From: Bacteroidales bacterium
GTDB lineage: Bacteria > Bacteroidota > Bacteroidia > Bacteroidales > P3
Direction: 5' to 3'
Length of the DNA: 64,000 bases
NCBI GenBank assembly: GCA_017449525.1
Contig: JAFTFL010000015.1
Span: 31,134 to 95,133 of the forward strand
Numbering within the stretch: the first letter of the stretch is position 1; each line of letters opens with the position of its first letter. Positions 37,600-46,022 of this stretch are shown in pieces. Position numbers and translations under genes: made by a program. Under the pieces are notes generated by a model that was not told the origin of the DNA, did no database searches, and was given only the letters and a program-made list of their open reading frames with translations.

Positions 37600-37930
37600 T
37601 GATGTAAGTTTACTTCATTGGCCATATATTGTTATATCAAGCTTCATGAAAGCTTTCATTAGGTTTGATGAAAGTGCACATCTTGTCTGATGAAAGTTTA
37701 CTTTGGTTCTGATGAATACTTACATCATGTCTGACGAAAACGTACATCATATCTGATGAAAGTATACTTCAGACATGGTAAAAGTTTATATCAGATTTGA
37801 TGTAAGTGCTCATCATTTTTTGAGAACGTGTTGTAAAGATACTGAGAGCGTGTTCTTAGCTTTTGACGTAAGCTTACATCAAACCTGATATATGCTTACA
37901 TGAGGGTGTGATGTAAGCCTTTGTTACTCA
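37600..37930. repeat. 22-bp periodic array, TCTGATGAAAGT family
   Basis: At least ten consecutive units (TCTGATGAAAGTTTACTTTG and relatives) step by exactly 22 bp. Their centres are near-palindromic (GATGTAAG/TACATC). Towards the right end the unit changes to GAGAACGTGTTG, as in the array at 28820. It fills the gap between the convergent porin and fabG genes together with terminators at both ends. Confidence 0.85.
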
Positions 37931-37959
37931 TGGAGAGTGTTTTCCGAGGACAAAAAAGA

Positions 37960-37987
37960 AAGGGTACCTCGCAAGTGAGGTACCCTT
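37960..37987 (-). terminator. Hairpin terminator of the fab genes
   Basis: AAGGGTACCTC pairs perfectly with GAGGTACCCTT (6-nt loop). On the minus strand a T-rich tract (CTTTTTTGTCC) follows, 24 bp past the fabG stop. Confidence 0.85.
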
Positions 37988-38011
37988 TGGGGATGGAAAT
38001 GATCGGTTTGG

Positions 38012-38758
38012 TCAGAGTGACAGTCCTCCGTCGCAGCGGATGACCTGCCCAGTGATGTAGGTCGAGAGGTCGGACCCGAGGAATACGCAGAGCTTGGCTA
38101 TGTCCTCGGGTGTGCCACCACGGCGTAGCGGAATTTGCTTCATCCATTCCTCGCGCGTTTCGGCTGTTAGCTGCTGGGTCATAGGTGTTTCGATGAAGCC
38201 AGGAGCTATGGCATTGCAGCGAATGCCTCGCGAGCCGAATTCTTTGGCTACTGAGCGACTGAGGCCTATGATACCGGCTTTGGATGCGGAATAGTTACAT
38301 TGGCCGGCGTTGCCATTGATGCCCACGATGGAACTGAGGTTGATGATGGAGCCGCTGCGCTGTTTCATCATGATTGGGGCAAAGGCTTTGGAGTAGTTGT
38401 ATACGGAGCGGAGGTTGACATTGATTACCATGTCCCAGTCTTCGGGGCTCATACGTAGGAGTAGGCCGTCGCGTGTGATGCCGGCGTTGTTGACCAGTAT
38501 GTCAAGGCGGCCAAATTCTTTCTGTACGGTTTGTGCAAGCTCTTGTGCGGCGTTGTAGTCGGAGGCGTTGGTGGCGTAGAAGGCGGCACGTACGCCGAGG
38601 GAGGTGAGTTCCTTGTAGAGTGAGGCGCTGTCTTCGTTGTCCTTGAGGTCGGTGAATATGATGTCGGCTCCGTGCTGTGCCATCATCAGGGCCGTGCTTT
38701 TACCGATGCCGCGCGATGCGCCCGTGATGAGGGCTATTTTGTTTTCAAGCAGTTTCAT
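38012..38758 (-). CDS. fabG: 3-oxoacyl-ACP reductase
   Basis: The protein has 248 residues. It reduces 3-oxoacyl-ACP with NADPH in fatty acid elongation. Short-chain dehydrogenase motifs are ITGASRGIGKST (cofactor loop), NNAG, the catalytic serine in NLSSIVG, YSASK and the C-terminal YITGQVIRCDGGLS. The start MKLLENKIALITG at 38758 overlaps the fabZ end by a few bases; an in-frame ATG at 38785 is unlikely. It is the last gene of the leftward fab cluster. Confidence 0.95.
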   Translation of the reverse strand: MKLLENKIALITGASRGIGKSTALMMAQHGADIIFTDLKDNEDSASLYKELTSLGVRAAFYATNASDYNAAQELAQTVQKEFGRLDILVNNAGITRDGLLLRMSPEDWDMVINVNLRSVYNYSKAFAPIMMKQRSGSIINLSSIVGINGNAGQCNYSASKAGIIGLSRSVAKEFGSRGIRCNAIAPGFIETPMTQQLTAETREEWMKQIPLRRGGTPEDIAKLCVFLGSDLSTYITGQVIRCDGGLSL

Positions 38759-38771
38759 GATTGGATAGATT

Positions 38772-39191
38772 TTATTTGTTTTCAACTAATACGAACGATA
38801 GGGTGCCCTTGCTGCACAGCTGGCCTTCCACACGCGCCTCGGCTTCGGCAAAGAAGGTAAGGCCACGGTGTGCAGTGATGTGGCCAGTGATGGTGAGCGT
38901 GTCTCCCGGCCGTACTTGGCGTTTGAAACGTGCGCCGTCTATGCCAGCGTAGAAGGGGGTGCGCCCTTTCTCCAGCTCATCTTTGATAAGGATGCAGCAG
39001 GACTGTGCCATGATTTCGCACAGGATAACGCCTGGCACCACGGGGTAGCCAGGGAAGTGGCCTTGCAGGAAGAACTCATCACCTTTCACGTGGTAATGGG
39101 CTATCGCCTGTTCGCCCTCCAATGTTACGTCGTCCACCAGTAGCATGGGCTCGCGGTGGGGAAGGAATGTTTTAATCTCGTCGCGGTTCAT
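38772..39191 (-). CDS. fabZ: 3-hydroxyacyl-ACP dehydratase
   Basis: The protein has 139 residues, hot-dog fold. The motifs HREPMLLVDDV and GHFPGYPVVPGVILCEIMAQ carry the catalytic His45 and Glu59. It dehydrates 3-hydroxyacyl-ACP. In many Bacteroidetes FabZ is fused to LpxC; here it is a free-standing short form. It lies between fabF (about 50 bp upstream) and fabG. Confidence 0.94.
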   Translation of the reverse strand: MNRDEIKTFLPHREPMLLVDDVTLEGEQAIAHYHVKGDEFFLQGHFPGYPVVPGVILCEIMAQSCCILIKDELEKGRTPFYAGIDGARFKRQVRPGDTLTITGHITAHRGLTFFAEAEARVEGQLCSKGTLSFVLVENK

Positions 39192-39242
39192 GTGATTTGT
39201 GTTTATGCTTTACAGGATGGGAGGGATAAGCCTTCTGCTGCA

Positions 39243-40496
39243 TTACATTTTGCGTATGGCCACGCAGGCGTTTTGGCCTCCAAAGCCGAAGGAGTTGCTT
39301 ATGGCTACGTTGACATTGGCTTGGCGAGCAGTGCCTGGCACATAGTCTAGGTCGCAGTCAGGGTCTGGTGTGGTGAGTCCGATGGTTGGTGGTACGATGC
39401 CTTTACACAACGTCATGACGGAGGCAATGAGTTCCACAGCTCCAGCGGCTCCAAGCATGTGGCCTATCAAGGACTTATTGCTGCTGATGAGGGCGCGTCG
39501 AGCATCCGTCTCGCCCAGTGCCATCTTGATAGCCAGTGTCTCAGACTTGTCGTTGAGTGGTGTACTTGTGCCGTGTGCGTTGATGTATAGGTGGTCCTCA
39601 GCAGTGTATTGTGCCATGCGCAGGGCTTCGGCAATGGCCTTTGATGAGCACTTTGCATCGGGGCGAGGTGCTGTGTAGTGATAGGCGTCGCAAGTGTTTC
39701 CGTAGCCCACCACCTCGGCCAATATGTTGGCACCACGGCGCACCGCGTGCTCGTATTCTTCCAATATCATCACGCCCGAACCTTCACCCAGCACAAAGCC
39801 CGAACGGTTGGCATCGAACGGGATGCTGGCATGTTTGGGGTCTTCAATGTGGGTGAGAGCCTTGCAGTTATTGAATCCGGCAATGGCAATCTCGGTTACG
39901 GCAGCTTCGGTGCCACCTGCTATCATGGCGTCGGCACGCCCATAAGCGATGGTTAAGAATGCTTCGCCTATGGAGTGTGTGCCAGTAGCACAAGCTGTTA
40001 CGACGGGTAGACAGGGGCCTTCGGCATGGAAAACAGTGGCCACATTGGCGGCTCCCATGTTGCCAATCATCATAGGGATGAAGAGAGGCGAAACGCGACG
40101 TGAGCCGTCGTTCATCAGCACAGCATGCTGCTTCTGAAAGGTCTGAATGCCACCCACACCACTACCGATGCACACGCCTATGCGGTCCGAAGCAATGGCG
40201 TTAGCACCCGTGCCTTCCACTTCAAGGCCTGCATCCTGCATGGCCTGTGTTGCTGCAGCCATGGCGTAGAGTGCAAACGTGTCGCTGTGGCGAATGCTGC
40301 TCTTATCAATGCCGTAGGCCGTTGGGTCGAAGTTTTTTACTTCTGCCGCAATGCGTACAGGTAGGTTCTCATTGGGGATTTGCTGTATGTAGTCTATTGC
40401 ACATTGGCCTTCAACAAGTCCTTTCCAAAAATCGTTCACGTTGTTGGCAAGGGGCGAAATCACTCCCATGCCTGTAATTACTACTCTGCGTGTCAT
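39243..40496 (-). CDS. fabF: 3-oxoacyl-ACP synthase II
   Basis: The protein has 417 residues. It condenses malonyl-ACP with acyl-ACP. The Cys-His-His triad is visible: VTACATGTHSIGEA, NAHGTSTPLNDK and SLIGHMLGAAGAVE. The glycine-rich end FGFGGQNACVAI closes the thiolase fold. Start MTRRVVITGMGVIS at 40496. The acyl-carrier gene acpP, which usually precedes fabF in Bacteroidetes, is not in this cluster; a short repeat array occupies the gap to fabH. Confidence 0.95.
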   Translation of the reverse strand: MTRRVVITGMGVISPLANNVNDFWKGLVEGQCAIDYIQQIPNENLPVRIAAEVKNFDPTAYGIDKSSIRHSDTFALYAMAAATQAMQDAGLEVEGTGANAIASDRIGVCIGSGVGGIQTFQKQHAVLMNDGSRRVSPLFIPMMIGNMGAANVATVFHAEGPCLPVVTACATGTHSIGEAFLTIAYGRADAMIAGGTEAAVTEIAIAGFNNCKALTHIEDPKHASIPFDANRSGFVLGEGSGVMILEEYEHAVRRGANILAEVVGYGNTCDAYHYTAPRPDAKCSSKAIAEALRMAQYTAEDHLYINAHGTSTPLNDKSETLAIKMALGETDARRALISSNKSLIGHMLGAAGAVELIASVMTLCKGIVPPTIGLTTPDPDCDLDYVPGTARQANVNVAISNSFGFGGQNACVAIRKM

Positions 40497-40589
40497 AATC
40501 TTGGTCGTATTATTGGTTATTAATAGGGTGGAGCGTGCCGTCATGTAGCATCTGCACTGTCGGATGCTGCCACCTGTTGTTGAATAATT

Positions 40590-40690
40590 CGTTTAGTTTG
40601 AGTGAGTACTGAAAAATGGTTCTGGGTAGTACTGACTACTGTTTTAGATAAGTACTGATTATGGTTGTATTTAGTACTGAATGGTGTGCC
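40590..40690. repeat. 22-23-bp periodic array, AGTACTGA family
   Basis: AGTACTGA occurs four times at steps of 23, 23 and 22 bp in the gap between fabH and fabF; the last copy overlaps the final codons of fabH. AGTACT is a GTAC palindrome. A single GTAGTACTG also precedes the MFS gene near 43350. Confidence 0.7.
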
Positions 40691-41633
40691 ATGTGAGGAT
40701 ACATGCTCCCGTAACGAAACCTGCTCCAAAAGCGCTCAAAAGCAATTGGCTGCCCTCGGGAAGGTGTCCTTCACGCGACAACTCATCTATCAAGATGGGG
40801 ATACTGGCCGATGAGGTGTTGCCATAGCGCTGAATGTTGCTTGGGAACTTCTTAGTAGGCTGGTGCACATGAGTGCGGATGGCCTCGATGATGCGCATGT
40901 TGGCCTGATGGAGGAGGAAGAAATCAATCTCGTCCGATTGCATATTGGCCTCCTTGAGCACAAAGTCGATGTCGCTGCACGACGAGCTTACTGCCATGCG
41001 GAATACATCTCGCCCATTCATGACGAGAGGCATTGTCATCTCGTTGTTGTGCTCAAATGGCGTAGGCTCCATCTTGCGCTGGTAGTACAGCACTTCCTTT
41101 TTGGAAGAGGCGGTGAGTCGTATGGCCTTCAGGTCGTCGCCAGCACCCAGCACCACAGCACCAGCTCCGTCGCCAAACAGGATGCTGGTAGAGCGCTCTT
41201 GCCAATTGCAGAACTTGGTGGGCTCTTCAGCACAGAGTATGAGTATTTTCTTGGCACGGTCGGTCTTGAGAAACGACTCGGCAATGTCCAGAGCATAGAT
41301 AAATCCGGCGCAAGCTCCGTTGAGGTCAACACAGGGGCAATTGCTGCCGATGTTGCCCTGAATGATAGTGCTGAGCGCGGGTGTTACATAATTATTGGCT
41401 ACGTTTGAGCAGATGATAAAGTCCAAATCCTCAGGTGTAATGCCTGCCGATGCTATAGCATTTTGTGCGGCGCGGGTAGCGAGGTCGACCAGAGTCTCGT
41501 CTGAAAGGATGTGGCGTGTTTTGATACCGGTCCTTGTGGATATCCATTCATCATTTGTATCAAGGAATCCGGCCAGCATGTCGTTAGTGACGGTTTGAGA
41601 GGGGAGTGCACTCCCGGTTCCTAATATTCTCAT
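40671..41633 (-). CDS. fabH: 3-oxoacyl-ACP synthase III
   Basis: The protein has 320 residues. It starts fatty acid synthesis by condensing acetyl-CoA or a branched acyl-CoA with malonyl-ACP. The triad is Cys108 in NGACAGF, His in LLHQANMRII and Asn in YGNTSSASIPI. It is the first gene of the leftward fab cluster; the leader contains a small hairpin (CCGCAC/GTGCGG near 41655). The last codons run into the AGTACTGA array. Confidence 0.95.
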   Translation of the reverse strand: MRILGTGSALPSQTVTNDMLAGFLDTNDEWISTRTGIKTRHILSDETLVDLATRAAQNAIASAGITPEDLDFIICSNVANNYVTPALSTIIQGNIGSNCPCVDLNGACAGFIYALDIAESFLKTDRAKKILILCAEEPTKFCNWQERSTSILFGDGAGAVVLGAGDDLKAIRLTASSKKEVLYYQRKMEPTPFEHNNEMTMPLVMNGRDVFRMAVSSSCSDIDFVLKEANMQSDEIDFFLLHQANMRIIEAIRTHVHQPTKKFPSNIQRYGNTSSASIPILIDELSREGHLPEGSQLLLSAFGAGFVTGACILTWHTIQY

Positions 41634-41807
41634 TCTTTTCTTCTTTTAGTGGCCGCACCCGTGTGTGCGGTTTTAGTTGAATAGGCCTTAAACGATAGGT
41701 TTATGTAAATATTGTATAAAACGCCCGAGCGTTGTGCTTTTTAACGTGAAGCGTACGGAATGTATACCTGTATTTCCACATATTCAATCGGCCAAGTGCT
41801 CAAAAGA

Positions 41808-41849
41808 GAAGCAGAGGAGTGTGAACTGCGTGCCACGCTCCTCTGCTTC
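41808..41849 (-). terminator. Hairpin terminator of the MFS gene
   Basis: GAAGCAGAGGAG pairs perfectly with CTCCTCTGCTTC, about 40 bp past the MFS stop; CTTTTGAGC follows on the minus strand. Confidence 0.75.
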
Positions 41850-41887
41850 ATTGTGCGCATGTGTCGTATTGCGGTTGGTGAGAGAAC

Positions 41888-43267
41888 TTACTTCTTAATG
41901 TTCGGTTCTTCCAATCCAAAGCCCTTCTTCCGGTCTTCAACCTTCAACATCAAGCTGAATATGAAAGCCAGCACACCGAAGGAACTGAATATTACCATTG
42001 GGGCAACATATCCACCTGTCGCATCGAGCACCTTGCCAATGAGAAGGGGAACAAAGCAGAGACCCAAGTTTTGTACCCAGAATATCAAGCAGTAGGCACT
42101 GCCGAGAATCTTCTCATCGATAATCTTTGGCACTGAGGGCCACAGAGCAGCTGGTACCAGAGAGAAACTCACGCCGAGCACCACAATCAGCAGTACTGCC
42201 AGCCATTGTTTCGGGAAAACTGGGAGCAGGAATGCGAAGCTGAGGTGGCAAACAATCATGATGATAGCACCTACCATAAGCATCGATGCTCCCTTACCTT
42301 TGTGATCCAAGAATATGCCCAGTACTGGTGTGAGGCACATTGCCAAGATGGGGAACACGCTGAACAGCTTGGCACCAGTCTCTGCACTAACGTTGAGTGT
42401 AACTTCAAGGAAGTTGGGAGCGTAGCGTTGGAAGGGGAAGATGGCACTGTAGTAGAGAACACACAGCAGGGCAACAATCCAGAACATTTTGCTGGAGAAT
42501 ATTTTGCCCAGGTCGGAAAGATGGAACTCGTCCTCAGGTGATTTCTCTTCTGTTGCCATACCTGCAGCCACAAGTTGCTTGTCAAATTTGCGGTCCATGG
42601 TACAGAAAATAAGGAAGAACAGCAGGCCGATGCACAGCAGGGCTCCGCAGAAAGCCACGGGTGCCACAATGGATTGCATGCCGTTGGAGCCGAATTTGGT
42701 GGCGATAATCGGGGCGATCCACATCACAGCGAATACGCCCAAACGTGCAATGGCCATCTCCAATCCCATGGCGAGTGCCATTTCTTTACCCTTGAACCAC
42801 TTGGCTATGGATTTTGATACCGTGGTGCCGGCCATTTCACAGCCGCAACCGAATATCATGAATCCCAACGAGGCCATCTTTGCGCTTGCGGGCATGGCTG
42901 TCCACCAGCTGTTGAGCCACTCGGCCATGCCAGTGGTCTGGAACCAGTCGCTGATACCGATAAACTTGATGGCAGCGCCGATGACCATCAGTGATGCCGA
43001 CAGAGTGCCAGTGAATCGGATGCCCATCTTGTCAAGGATGATACCAGCGATGATGAGGAAACCGCATACGTTGAGGATGTACTCAGAGGCGGCGTAGGTG
43101 CCGAACACTCCGCTGTTCCAGCCGCGAGCCCCTTCAACAAGAGTCTTCAAGGGCGACATGACGTCAACGAACATGTAACCGAAAAACATCATCAATGCAA
43201 TCAATACCAGTGCCGACCAGCGCGCCACTGGATTGTCATTCATTAGTTTTACTACTTTTTCTTTCAT
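41888..43267 (-). CDS. Major facilitator superfamily transporter
   Basis: The protein has 459 residues with about 12 membrane segments in two six-helix halves separated by a charged cytoplasmic loop (FCTMDRKFDKQLVAAGMA). The glycine-rich and acidic loop motifs GIILDKMGIRFTG and LGIFLDHKGKGAS fit MFS motif A. Substrate unknown; the family resembles organic-anion and sugar-phosphate carriers. The start at 43267 follows a TATCTTTG box; an upstream ATG at 43318 would overlap the promoter. Monocistronic. Confidence 0.88.
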   Translation of the reverse strand: MKEKVVKLMNDNPVARWSALVLIALMMFFGYMFVDVMSPLKTLVEGARGWNSGVFGTYAASEYILNVCGFLIIAGIILDKMGIRFTGTLSASLMVIGAAIKFIGISDWFQTTGMAEWLNSWWTAMPASAKMASLGFMIFGCGCEMAGTTVSKSIAKWFKGKEMALAMGLEMAIARLGVFAVMWIAPIIATKFGSNGMQSIVAPVAFCGALLCIGLLFFLIFCTMDRKFDKQLVAAGMATEEKSPEDEFHLSDLGKIFSSKMFWIVALLCVLYYSAIFPFQRYAPNFLEVTLNVSAETGAKLFSVFPILAMCLTPVLGIFLDHKGKGASMLMVGAIIMIVCHLSFAFLLPVFPKQWLAVLLIVVLGVSFSLVPAALWPSVPKIIDEKILGSAYCLIFWVQNLGLCFVPLLIGKVLDATGGYVAPMVIFSSFGVLAFIFSLMLKVEDRKKGFGLEEPNIKK

Positions 43268-43315
43268 GGTGTTTTGATAATTATTAGTTCTGTTCTCTAT
43301 CGCATTCAGAGGGTG

Positions 43316-43323
43316 CAAAGATA
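43316..43323 (-). promoter_or_regulatory. -7 promoter box TATCTTTG of the MFS gene
   Basis: This exact TAnnTTTG match lies 49 bp upstream of the chosen start and excludes the ATG at 43318. Confidence 0.75.
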
Positions 43324-43393
43324 CATAAAAATACTTAATTGGGTTGTATGTAGTACTGTGTGGTCTTCGCTACTTGTGAAGGGGAGGGGCTTT

Positions 43394-44653
43394 TTAGCGC
43401 AGCCAACCGCGAGGATTGATGGGAGTGGTGCCTTGCCAAAGTTGGAAACTCAGTTCGCCCTGCCCCGATTCTGAAGTGGCTACGGTGCCGATGGTCTGCT
43501 TGGTAGTAACATCGGTACCCTCTTTCACGCTGACGGAGGAGAGGTTGGCGTAGACCGACATGTAGTCGCCGTGGCGTATGATGATGCCTTTAGTGCCGTT
43601 GGGGCAGGTGAAGACGCGTGTGGTTTTACCTTTGAATATGGCGTAGACCGATGCGCCTGCAGCTGTGCTAAATTCCATGCCATTACTCATGTTTTCGCCT
43701 CCCGACTCGTGCCGATATTTGCCAAATTCTCGGGTAATGCTCTTGTAATATGCCGGCCAAGAGAGCTTGCCCTTGTTGGAGGCAAAGTCGTTGCTCAAGG
43801 CGTTTTCGGCTGTCGATGGTTGCGAGGGTGTGCTGGTGGCGTTGGGTTTCGAGGTCGATGTGTTGGACTGAGGTTTCTTAGCTCTGTTCTTATTGGCCTT
43901 AGCCACTTCTTCGGCAATGAGTTTTTGTATCTGCTTCTCGAGTTCTTTCTTTTGCTTTTGCTTCTGAGCTATTTGGGTTTGGAGCTTTTTCTCGTTCTGT
44001 TGCGAGGTTTTGACCGACTGCTGTTTTTGTGCCTGTTCTTTGGTGAGCTGCTCTTTGTGCTTCTTCTCTTCGCTCAGCAGTGCGGTCTTTTCGTTCTTTT
44101 GCTGTTGCAGTTGGGTTTGCATCTGCTGCAGGTCCATCTGTTTGCGTCTTATGTTGGAGGCTTGATGCTGACGGTAACGCTTGTATTCGTTGAAGTATTT
44201 CAGGCGCAAAAAGGCGCGGTTGTAGCCTGTAGTGTCAAGCAGTAGCGACGTGGCGCTGAGGTTGTCGTGCTCGCGATAGAGTACGCGTATCAGTTTTCCA
44301 TACTCGTTCTTCAGGCTGTCCACCCTTGCGTGCATGACGCTGAGGGTGTCGGAGGTTTGTATGATTTGCTTGTCCAGCCCCGACAGTTGACTGTTGATGT
44401 TGCGTATAAGCCGATTGCGTTCGTCTATTTTCTTGCTCAGCGCAGCCAGCTGCGATTTGGTGAGCGAGGTGTTCTTCTTTGCTTTGCTCAGTTCTTTGTC
44501 GAGCTTTTTTATTTCAGCTTCAATACGGGTTTTCTCTTTTTGCAGTTGTGCCTTGCTGTTTTTCTGCGCGAAGGCACCTGTGGCTATGGTTGTGCACAAG
44601 ATGATGCACAGCAGTGCTTTGAATGCTTTGGGGCTGTGTTTCGGTGTGGACAT
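43394..44653 (-). CDS. EnvC-like murein hydrolase activator
   Basis: The protein has 419 residues: a signal peptide (ALLCIILCTTIATGAFAQ), a long coiled coil (about residues 30-260, rich in Lys/Gln/Glu), a Ser/Thr/Asn linker, and a C-terminal LytM/M23 domain (NGMEFSTAAGASVYAI, IIRHGDYMSVYANLS, GELSFQLW). The zinc ligands of active M23 peptidases are replaced (YANLS where HxH-type ligands are expected, LSFQLW for LHFEIW). So it is probably an activator of cell-separation amidases, like EnvC. The start at 44653 leaves a sensible leader after the TACCTTTG box. Confidence 0.85.
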   Translation of the reverse strand: MSTPKHSPKAFKALLCIILCTTIATGAFAQKNSKAQLQKEKTRIEAEIKKLDKELSKAKKNTSLTKSQLAALSKKIDERNRLIRNINSQLSGLDKQIIQTSDTLSVMHARVDSLKNEYGKLIRVLYREHDNLSATSLLLDTTGYNRAFLRLKYFNEYKRYRQHQASNIRRKQMDLQQMQTQLQQQKNEKTALLSEEKKHKEQLTKEQAQKQQSVKTSQQNEKKLQTQIAQKQKQKKELEKQIQKLIAEEVAKANKNRAKKPQSNTSTSKPNATSTPSQPSTAENALSNDFASNKGKLSWPAYYKSITREFGKYRHESGGENMSNGMEFSTAAGASVYAIFKGKTTRVFTCPNGTKGIIIRHGDYMSVYANLSSVSVKEGTDVTTKQTIGTVATSESGQGELSFQLWQGTTPINPRGWLR

Positions 44654-44697
44654 TGCAGGTTCTATTGTTGACCGTGTGTGCACGGCATGTACGGGTG

Positions 44698-44705
44698 CAA
44701 AGGTA
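44698..44705 (-). promoter_or_regulatory. -7 promoter box TACCTTTG of the EnvC-like gene
   Basis: The box lies 45 bp upstream of the start at 44653; the in-frame ATG at 44683 would leave almost no leader. Confidence 0.75.
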
Positions 44706-45086
44706 CGTAAATATTATAGGTGTGCGATGGGCTGTGCAGATGGATTTATCTCGGGGTATCTGTTGATAAGCGTGTGCTGAGCAACGGTGAAGGGAACGTG
44801 GTTTTGGTGGGTTCAGTTTAGACGCAAGGGGCGTTGAACAAAAAGGGACTCCCAAATACAAATACCAACTTCAATCCGTAGAGAGATGCTGTTTTTGTTT
44901 TTGGGAGTGTCGCGCCGCTCTAAAAGGAGAAAAACGAAGCAGCACAACTTTCCCTTTTCGACAAAATAACAAACAACGCCTTTTAGTGGTTGCAGGCTTG
45001 CACTTTTTGCACTTCTCTGCAATTTTTTTTTCCGTTCTCCGTGAAAGGGGTGGTTGAAAGAGAAAATGGGTTGGGTATTTGTGTGC
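44706..45086. other. Intergenic stretch without a gene
   Basis: It is AT-richer than its neighbours. ACTCCCAAA near 44850 can pair imperfectly with TTTGGGAGT near 44910 across a long loop. I see no 22-bp register and no convincing coding frame. Confidence 0.5.
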
Positions 45087-45113
45087 GCAAACCGTTGTGT
45101 ACAACGGCTTTGC
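45087..45113 (-). terminator. Hairpin after miaA
   Basis: GCAAACCGTTGT pairs with ACAACGGCTTTGC with one bulged base, 16 bp past the miaA stop. The run after it on the minus strand is only moderately T-rich. Confidence 0.65.
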
Positions 45114-45128
45114 TTGGGATGGTGCTGC

Positions 45129-46022
45129 CTATATAGAAAGAGCTTGCAGCAGGCTGTCGACGGGGGCTGTATTAGGCAGGTGTAGTGCGTCCTCGTAGCG
45201 TGAGATCCAGGTGAGCTGCTTTTTGGCGTAGTGCCATGTGTTGACTTTGATTTGCAGCACGGCTTGTTCCAGGGTGCAGAGGCCGTCAAGGTGGGCAAAG
45301 AGTTCTTTGTAGCCCACGGTGTTGAGCGCGTTTAGCTGGCGGTAGGGTAGCAGTTGGCGCACTTCGTCGAGCAGGCCGAGCGTCATCATTCTGTCTACAC
45401 GTTGGTCTATGCGTTGTCTGAGCACCTGCTTGTCGCAGTCCAGCACTACCGTTACGATGCGGAAGGGGCGTGGGCGTGGTGCGGCGTTGACCGAGTGGCT
45501 GAGCGGCTTGCCTGTGGTTAGGGTGGTCTCGAGGGCGCGCTGCAGTCGTGAGGGGTTGAGCGTGTCCACACGGCTGTAGGCTTCGGGGTCCACTTGTGAG
45601 AGCAGTGTCTGCAACGGTCGGATGCCTTCGGTCTGTAGGCGGTGAGTGAGATATTGCCGCAGGCGGGGCGACGGGTCGGGCATCAGTGCCATACCACGTC
45701 GCAGGGCATCGATGTAGAGGCCTGTGCCTCCAGTGGCTATCACCGTGGGGTGCGTGGCGAAAAGTCGTTCGGCCATTTGGAGCGCCTCCTGCTCAAAGAG
45801 GTAGGCGTTGTAGGGCTGCTTAATGGTGCGGTGTGCCACAAGGTGGTGTGCCACGGTGCGCAGTTCCTCCTCTTCCGGACGAGCCACACCGATGCGCAGT
45901 TCGCGGTAGCACTGGCGCGAGTCGCACGATATGATTTCGGTCTGCAGGGCTTGGGCCAACTGGATGCTCCACGCTGTCTTGCCCACTGCGGTGGGGCCAG
46001 CCACGATGACGAGGGTGTTCAC
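45129..46022 (-). CDS. miaA: tRNA dimethylallyltransferase
   Basis: The protein is about 297 residues. It adds the dimethylallyl group to N6 of adenosine-37 in tRNAs reading U-starting codons. The P-loop GPTAVGKTAWS, the substrate loop ISCDSRQCYRELRIG and GGTGLYIDAL are clear. No suitable ATG exists at the family start; a GTG at 46022 overlaps the stop of the CCA-transferase gene (GTGA), giving coupled translation. A longer ATG frame from 46103 would overlap that gene by over 80 bp. Confidence 0.92.
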   Translation of the reverse strand: MNTLVIVAGPTAVGKTAWSIQLAQALQTEIISCDSRQCYRELRIGVARPEEEELRTVAHHLVAHRTIKQPYNAYLFEQEALQMAERLFATHPTVIATGGTGLYIDALRRGMALMPDPSPRLRQYLTHRLQTEGIRPLQTLLSQVDPEAYSRVDTLNPSRLQRALETTLTTGKPLSHSVNAAPRPRPFRIVTVVLDCDKQVLRQRIDQRVDRMMTLGLLDEVRQLLPYRQLNALNTVGYKELFAHLDGLCTLEQAVLQIKVNTWHYAKKQLTWISRYEDALHLPNTAPVDSLLQALSI

